From Minisyncoccota bacterium (GTDB lineage Bacteria > Verrucomicrobiota > Lentisphaeria > Oligosphaerales > MVZH01): a DNA stretch of 10,607 bases. The notes beneath the pieces were generated by a model. The model was not told the origin of the DNA and ran no database searches. It saw only the letters and a list, made by a program, of their open reading frames with translations. Position 1 is the first letter of the stretch, and the number at the start of each line of letters is the position of its first letter. The stretch lies in contig JAIPIM010000126.1 of assembly GCA_021734725.1 (NCBI GenBank), forward strand, positions 1 to 10,607. Reading direction: 5' to 3'. A program made the position numbers and the translations under genes. Positions 7,530 to 10,607 of this stretch are shown piece after piece.

Positions 7530-8276
7530 TCAATAGGAAAGTGTGACACCGACACCCGCACTGAATATGTCGGGATCCGACACCACATCCTCAATATCGC
7601 CGTCCAGAAGTTCGCTGTAGCCGACGAATACACTGACGCCGAACCTGTCGGTTACGGAATAATCCAGGCTGGCGGTGATCGCCAACTCTTGAAAAGCAGA
7701 CTCGTCGACGCCAAAATAGGCGCCGTTGTAATCCGCGTCGCTCCACCCTAAGCCGGCGTCCAGGCTCACCTCCAGACTGTCCCTAAACTCAAACGCATGT
7801 CCAATTCCAAGGTTGGCATAAACGCCGTCGACTTCATCAAAGTCGTAATAAACTGTCAACGTCGGAGCGAGAAACATACTGGAAAGAGCCGCTGACCCGT
7901 ACAGCTCCCGGGTTGCATCAAAGCCCGTCCCCGGGAAGTCGTAGTGGATCACACCACCCTCCAGGTCCAGGCCCTCAACCGAAGAGAAGGCATAGCTGAG
8001 GGTGTAATCCACCTCCTGCAACCTGTAATCTTCGTCGCCGACCTCATTGACGTCCGTCATATCGATGGACCCCCAGGCATTAAGACTAAACCCCTTGTAG
8101 CCGACCGTGACGGATGGCTGAAGTACCGGATCGTCGGTAAGCAACTGCCCCCTCCAGACGTAATTCGAAACTGCATCAACTCCCAACTCAATGGTTACAG
8201 GTCGTTCCTCGGCAACCACGGCCGCGGAGACTAAAACCATCGCCGCCAGTGCTGTTCGCTTTATCAACGCCGTCAT
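7530..8276 (-). CDS. Outer-membrane beta-barrel protein of the Gcw_chp/TIGR02001-like type
   Basis: This 248-residue protein begins MTALIKRTALAAMVLVSAA with a signal peptide likely cut after VVA (about residue 22). The mature chain is made of alternating polar and hydrophobic strands rich in Tyr, Gly and Asp, and ends GVGVTLSY with a terminal aromatic residue, as outer-membrane barrels do. The early VSNYVWRGQLLTDDPVLQPSVTVGY stretch (about residues 36-60) resembles the conserved start of the TIGR02001/Gcw_chp family, whose function is uncharacterised; I recognise this by eye only. An upstream ATG at 8360 is in frame, but the one at 8276 has AAAGGGAC about 7 bases upstream and begins the signal peptide. 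It is the first gene of the amtB-glnK-amtB block, behind a putative sigma-54 promoter. A role in passing ammonium or another small nitrogen source across the outer membrane is inferred from position. Confidence 0.85.
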   Translation of the reverse strand: MTALIKRTALAAMVLVSAAVVAEERPVTIELGVDAVSNYVWRGQLLTDDPVLQPSVTVGYKGFSLNAWGSIDMTDVNEVGDEDYRLQEVDYTLSYAFSSVEGLDLEGGVIHYDFPGTGFDATRELYGSAALSSMFLAPTLTVYYDFDEVDGVYANLGIGHAFEFRDSLEVSLDAGLGWSDADYNGAYFGVDESAFQELAITASLDYSVTDRFGVSVFVGYSELLDGDIEDVVSDPDIFSAGVGVTLSY

Positions 8277-8378
8277 TTTTCGTCCCTTTCGTTTTTCAGT
8301 CTGGTGACACACCGTGTTGTGTACGCGTTCTCGGTCTCTCTCTGCCAGCCGGCAATTCACGCAATAATGAGCACCATT

Positions 8379-8394
8379 AACATGGCTTGTGCCA
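8379..8394 (-). promoter_or_regulatory. candidate sigma-54 (-24/-12) promoter of the ammonium operon
   Basis: The minus strand reads TGGCACAAGCCATGTT. The -24 part TGGCAC is a perfect match. The -12 part ATGTT has the right spacing but T for the expected C of the GC pair. Transcription would start near 8368, giving a leader of about 90 bases before the outer-membrane gene. A second, overlapping candidate (TGGTGC...TTGCG, 8360-8376) has a better -12 but one base too many between the GG and GC. The divergent gene encodes a sigma-54 activator, which supports the reading. Confidence 0.45.
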
Positions 8395-8484
8395 CAGTCC
8401 TGATGATCCTTTGCATCTTATTCATGGCCAGTATCTTCCACGTTGCAGAAACAACCCCCCTATGAAGTCTATCCGTGTTTTTTA

Positions 8485-8523
8485 TTGATACAAGGTTGTA
8501 TCACGGAAAATAAGAAATACATT
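8485..8523 (+). promoter_or_regulatory. probable promoter region of the sigma-54 activator gene
   Basis: Two overlapping sigma-70-like readings exist. One is TTGATA (8485-8490) with 18 bases to AATAAG; the other is TTGTAT (8496-8501) with 16 bases to TACATT (8518-8523). Either puts the -35 inside the inverted repeat, so binding there should affect this promoter. The remaining part of the 8277-8567 gap shows only short dyads, such as ACACA/TGTGT at 8307-8322. Confidence 0.35.
8486..8503. promoter_or_regulatory. 18-base inverted repeat, probable activator/operator site
   Basis: TGATACAA-GG-TTGTATCA is a perfect 8+8 dyad in the divergent intergenic region. It lies about 120-135 bases upstream of the predicted sigma-54 start point of the ammonium operon, the usual enhancer distance. 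It also overlaps the probable -35 of the activator gene. It does not match the NifA site TGT-N10-ACA exactly. No T-run follows on either strand, so it is not a terminator. Confidence 0.55.
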
Positions 8524-8567
8524 ATTGTGTCAATCGCAATGGTGTTTTGTAAACTGGAGGCAGGCCC

Positions 8568-10088
8568 ATGCCTGAGGCACAATTGACGTACGAGCAACTC
8601 GACCTTATCCGACGTATCGCCAGACTGCTCGCCACGGAGGTGGACATCTACCACACCTTGCAGTCAGTCGTGCAATGGCTGGCCGAAAGCTGCCACATGG
8701 AACGCGGGGTCATCGCCCTGCTGAGCGAGAATGAAGAGGAAGTCCAAGGACATATTACCGCCGACGCTATACCGGCGGCACGTTCAGACCGAATGCGCTA
8801 TCGCCCGGGAGAAGGAATTACAGGACGCGTGTTCGCAACCGGAGAACCAGTCTACCTGCCGCAACTGGCCGAAGAAAATCAATTTCTGGATCGTTCAGGC
8901 ATTCGCAAGGGACTCGACCTGTCGAAACTTGCGTTCTTCTGTGTTCCCGTTACTTACCAAGATCACATTATCGGCACCCTCTCGGTTGACAAAAACCGAA
9001 GCGCGGTCGAAGACCCCGCCGGCGACATGGCCTTTCTCAACGAAATTGCGCAACTCCTTGCCCCCTTCGTGCAGCGCCGCCGCCTCGAACGCCAAATGGA
9101 CCTTTACCACCGGGCTAAGCAATTTGACGGCGCATTTGCACGCCTCATCGGCCGTTCAACCGCCATGTCCGAAGTGCAGAAACTCATTGCCAAGGTTGCC
9201 GACACCAATACAACCGTTCTGATTACCGGCGAAACCGGGACGGGGAAAGGCGTTGCGGCGGAAGTCATACATCAGTTGAGTCCGCGCACTCAGGAACCGT
9301 TCGTGGAAGTGAACTGTGGCGCCATCCCCGAAGCTCTGGTCGAGAGTGAACTCTTCGGCCACGAGAAAGGAGCCTTTACCGGTGCCTCACAAAAGCGAAC
9401 CGGAGTCTTGGAGCGTGCGGGGTCGGGCACCGTATTGCTCGACGAAGTGGGTGAACTGCCGCTGGCCGCCCAGACCAAGCTTCTCCGGGTACTGCAGAAG
9501 CGCGAATTTGAACGCGTGGGGGGAGGCAAAACGTTAGCTTGTAATGCACGTATCATCGCTGCCACCAACCGAGACTTGAGTACAGCCATTGTGGACGGAC
9601 AGTTTCGCTCAGACCTGTTTTACCGCCTCAATGTCTTTCCCATCCACATGCCGCCGCTGCGTGAACGAGGGAAAGCCGATATCATGCTGCTGGTGGACCA
9701 CTTCACTCAATACATGGCCGAAAAAAGCGGGAAGGATATCTTAAGGATTGATACGCCTGCCATCGACATGCTCACGGCCTACCACTGGCCGGGCAATGTC
9801 CGTGAAGTGGAAAACGTACTGGAACGTGCCGTTCTACTGGCGGATGGCGGAGTCATTCACGGTCACCATCTGCCGCCATCACTGCAAATGAACCGTTACG
9901 CGGAAAGCCAGGAGAACCTCGGCTCGTTCGATGCCTTGGTACGAAACTATGAGGTGGAGTTGATCACGGACGCACTGAAGGATACCAACGGGAATCAGAC
10001 GAAAGCCGCCGAACAGCTCGGTATCACGAAGCGGATCATCCAGTACAAGATCCACAAGTACGGTATCGATTACAGACGGTTCCGGTAA
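8568..10088 (+). CDS. NifA-like sigma-54-dependent activator (GAF-AAA+-Fis HTH)
   Basis: This 506-residue enhancer-binding protein uses ATP to open sigma-54 promoters. Residues about 10-170 form a GAF sensory domain (GEGITGRVFATGEPVY at 81-96 is typical). The AAA+ domain spans about 190-425, with Walker A GETGTGKG (221-228), the sigma-54 contact loop GAFTGA (268-273), Walker B VLLDE (289-293), sensor I AATNRD, the arginine-finger region FRSDLFYRLN, and sensor II WPGNVREVENVLER (407-420). A Fis-type helix-turn-helix sits at about 466-500 (NQTKAAEQLGITKRIIQYKI). Overall similarity is to the NifA family, but the inter-domain cysteine motif of oxygen-sensitive NifAs is absent. The ATG at 8568 follows TGGAGG by 7 bases. 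It is transcribed divergently from the amtB-glnK genes, its likely targets. P-II proteins are known to influence NifA through its GAF domain in some species, so GlnK input is possible. Confidence 0.93.
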   Translation: MPEAQLTYEQLDLIRRIARLLATEVDIYHTLQSVVQWLAESCHMERGVIALLSENEEEVQGHITADAIPAARSDRMRYRPGEGITGRVFATGEPVYLPQLAEENQFLDRSGIRKGLDLSKLAFFCVPVTYQDHIIGTLSVDKNRSAVEDPAGDMAFLNEIAQLLAPFVQRRRLERQMDLYHRAKQFDGAFARLIGRSTAMSEVQKLIAKVADTNTTVLITGETGTGKGVAAEVIHQLSPRTQEPFVEVNCGAIPEALVESELFGHEKGAFTGASQKRTGVLERAGSGTVLLDEVGELPLAAQTKLLRVLQKREFERVGGGKTLACNARIIAATNRDLSTAIVDGQFRSDLFYRLNVFPIHMPPLRERGKADIMLLVDHFTQYMAEKSGKDILRIDTPAIDMLTAYHWPGNVREVENVLERAVLLADGGVIHGHHLPPSLQMNRYAESQENLGSFDALVRNYEVELITDALKDTNGNQTKAAEQLGITKRIIQYKIHKYGIDYRRFR

Positions 10089-10105
10089 GAACGGCGAGAA
10101 AAACG

Positions 10106-10423
10106 TCAGGAAAACTCTCCGGCAGACGCGAGTTTCAAGCGCTTACCGTTTCTGGCTAAAATTGTCCGGGTAGCAGCCAGGCGATGCGCATCAACGGCAA
10201 GTTCGCATGTCTCCCGATAAGGACATTGTTCACGACAAAAGCGGACGCGAAAAGTGTGCGCAAAGTCGTCGACATGGTGCTCCAGAAAACTGTTCATCGC
10301 CTCCTCGAACCCCACATCCGTCCCGGCACGCTCACTCAGGTACCATTTCTCTTCTTCAACGGCTTCACAAAAATGACGTTTCTGCTCCGCCATGTAATCG
10401 TCGAACCCTTTGCAATTATCCAT
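10106..10423 (-). CDS. Small cysteine-containing protein of unknown function
   Basis: The 105-residue product is soluble and strongly acidic in its first half, with no signal peptide or membrane segment. A WYLSERAGTDVGFEEAMNSF block (27-46) is followed by a His/Asp-rich helix (EHHVDDFAHTF) and then CREQCPYRETC, in which C63, C67 and C73 are spaced C-x3-C-x5-C. C4 and C19 are also present. The His and Cys arrangement would suit a metal or Fe-S site, but this is inference. I do not recognise a named family. It reads like a real protein because it has well-mixed amino-acid composition, a recognisable motif and a good promoter candidate upstream. The binding site before the ATG at 10423 is weak (GGGAC about 10 bases away). 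It converges on the activator gene, with 17 bases between stop codons and no terminator hairpin visible there. Confidence 0.65.
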   Translation of the reverse strand: MDNCKGFDDYMAEQKRHFCEAVEEEKWYLSERAGTDVGFEEAMNSFLEHHVDDFAHTFRVRFCREQCPYRETCELAVDAHRLAATRTILARNGKRLKLASAGEFS

Positions 10424-10495
10424 AGCACGAGGTCCCGCTGCTGTGTGTCACAGGCCCCCCGCCGCTCACTCCTCTCAAAACACTATTCAGCTATT

Positions 10496-10524
10496 AGTTT
10501 ACGCGGACAGTAGACAGCTGTCAA
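10496..10524 (-). promoter_or_regulatory. sigma-70-type promoter for the 105-codon gene
   Basis: The minus strand has a perfect TTGACA -35, a 17-base spacer and TAAACT as -10 (4 of 6). This is the best sigma-70-type match in the window. The start point would be about 65 bases before the ATG. The -35 overlaps a perfect 10-base palindrome, GACAGCTGTC (10513-10522), a possible operator. A second dyad, CTGTG-TGT-CACAG (10441-10453), lies in the leader. Bases beyond 10525 show only a TGACAA/TTGTCA inverted repeat (10545-10571) and no convincing gene. Confidence 0.5.
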
Positions 10525-10607
10525 GCACGGTGCTCATGATTTTTTGACAAATATTTCGCGGAACCTTGTCAGGGGGGCGGCTTTCAACATCTTCCTGCCC
10601 GCGTCCC

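Noticed and set aside
7498..7533. N-terminal extension of amtB copy A from a TTG at 7533
   Set aside because: It overlaps the previous stop codon and has no clear binding site, whereas the ATG at 7497 has AGGGAG at 8 bases and starts a standard signal peptide.
8277..8360. N-terminal extension of the outer-membrane protein from an ATG at 8360
   Set aside because: It would bury the signal peptide behind 28 polar residues and run into the predicted promoter leader; the ATG at 8276 has a good binding site.
8476..8492. NifA-type TGT-N10-ACA site
   Set aside because: The closest match, TGT at 8476-8478 and ACA at 8490-8492, has 11 bases between, one too many.
8486..8503. Inverted repeat as a transcription terminator
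   Set aside because: No T-run follows on either strand and it lies upstream of both divergent genes, so an operator or enhancer fits better.
10534..10607. Possible C-terminal end of another minus-strand gene (ends VKKS-stop)
   Set aside because: Only 24 codons are visible and another minus frame is also open here, so coding cannot be judged without the neighbouring sequence.

Overview
This window looks like the nitrogen-sensing and ammonium-uptake region of a Gram-negative bacterium. A beta-barrel outer-membrane protein with a signal peptide, a NifA-type sigma-54 activator and P-II/Amt proteins all point that way. Moderate GC and the flavour of the Amt, P-II and sensor proteins suggest an anaerobe-rich lineage such as Desulfobacterota or the PVC group (Kiritimatiellota/Lentisphaerota). 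That placement rests on family resemblance only and is weak. No rRNA, tRNA, CRISPR array, insertion sequence or phage gene was seen.

Layout. Seven genes run on the minus strand from about 8276 down to the left edge. The first four are an outer-membrane beta-barrel protein, ammonium transporter amtB copy A, the P-II protein glnK, and ammonium transporter amtB copy B (ending at 4288). After a 180-base gap that holds a possible promoter come a membrane histidine kinase, a response regulator fused to a PP2C/SpoIIE-type phosphatase, and the N-terminal 299 residues of a periplasmic ABC_sub_bind-type protein cut by the window edge. Divergent from this cluster, on the plus strand at 8568-10088, lies a GAF-AAA+-Fis activator of sigma-54 promoters. 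It is followed by a convergent small gene of 105 codons with a cysteine cluster and no recognised function.

How they fit together. The divergent intergenic region (8277-8567) holds a near-consensus -24/-12 element facing the transporter operon. About 120-135 bases upstream of its predicted start point is an 18-base inverted repeat, which is where a sigma-54 activator would be expected to bind. The same repeat overlaps the likely -35 region of the activator gene, so autoregulation is plausible. The working model is that the GAF-AAA+ protein switches on an outer-membrane pore, two inner-membrane ammonium channels and a P-II regulator that gates them. The P-II protein keeps its ATP and 2-oxoglutarate residues but has Ile in place of the uridylylated Tyr51. 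glnK is flanked by two intercistronic hairpins with 9-bp stems, which may set the relative output of glnK and the two transporters.

The downstream kinase, phosphatase-regulator and binding-protein genes form a second signalling module. The first two are tightly coupled, with 6 bases between them. Whether this module responds to nitrogen is unknown; its position is the only link.
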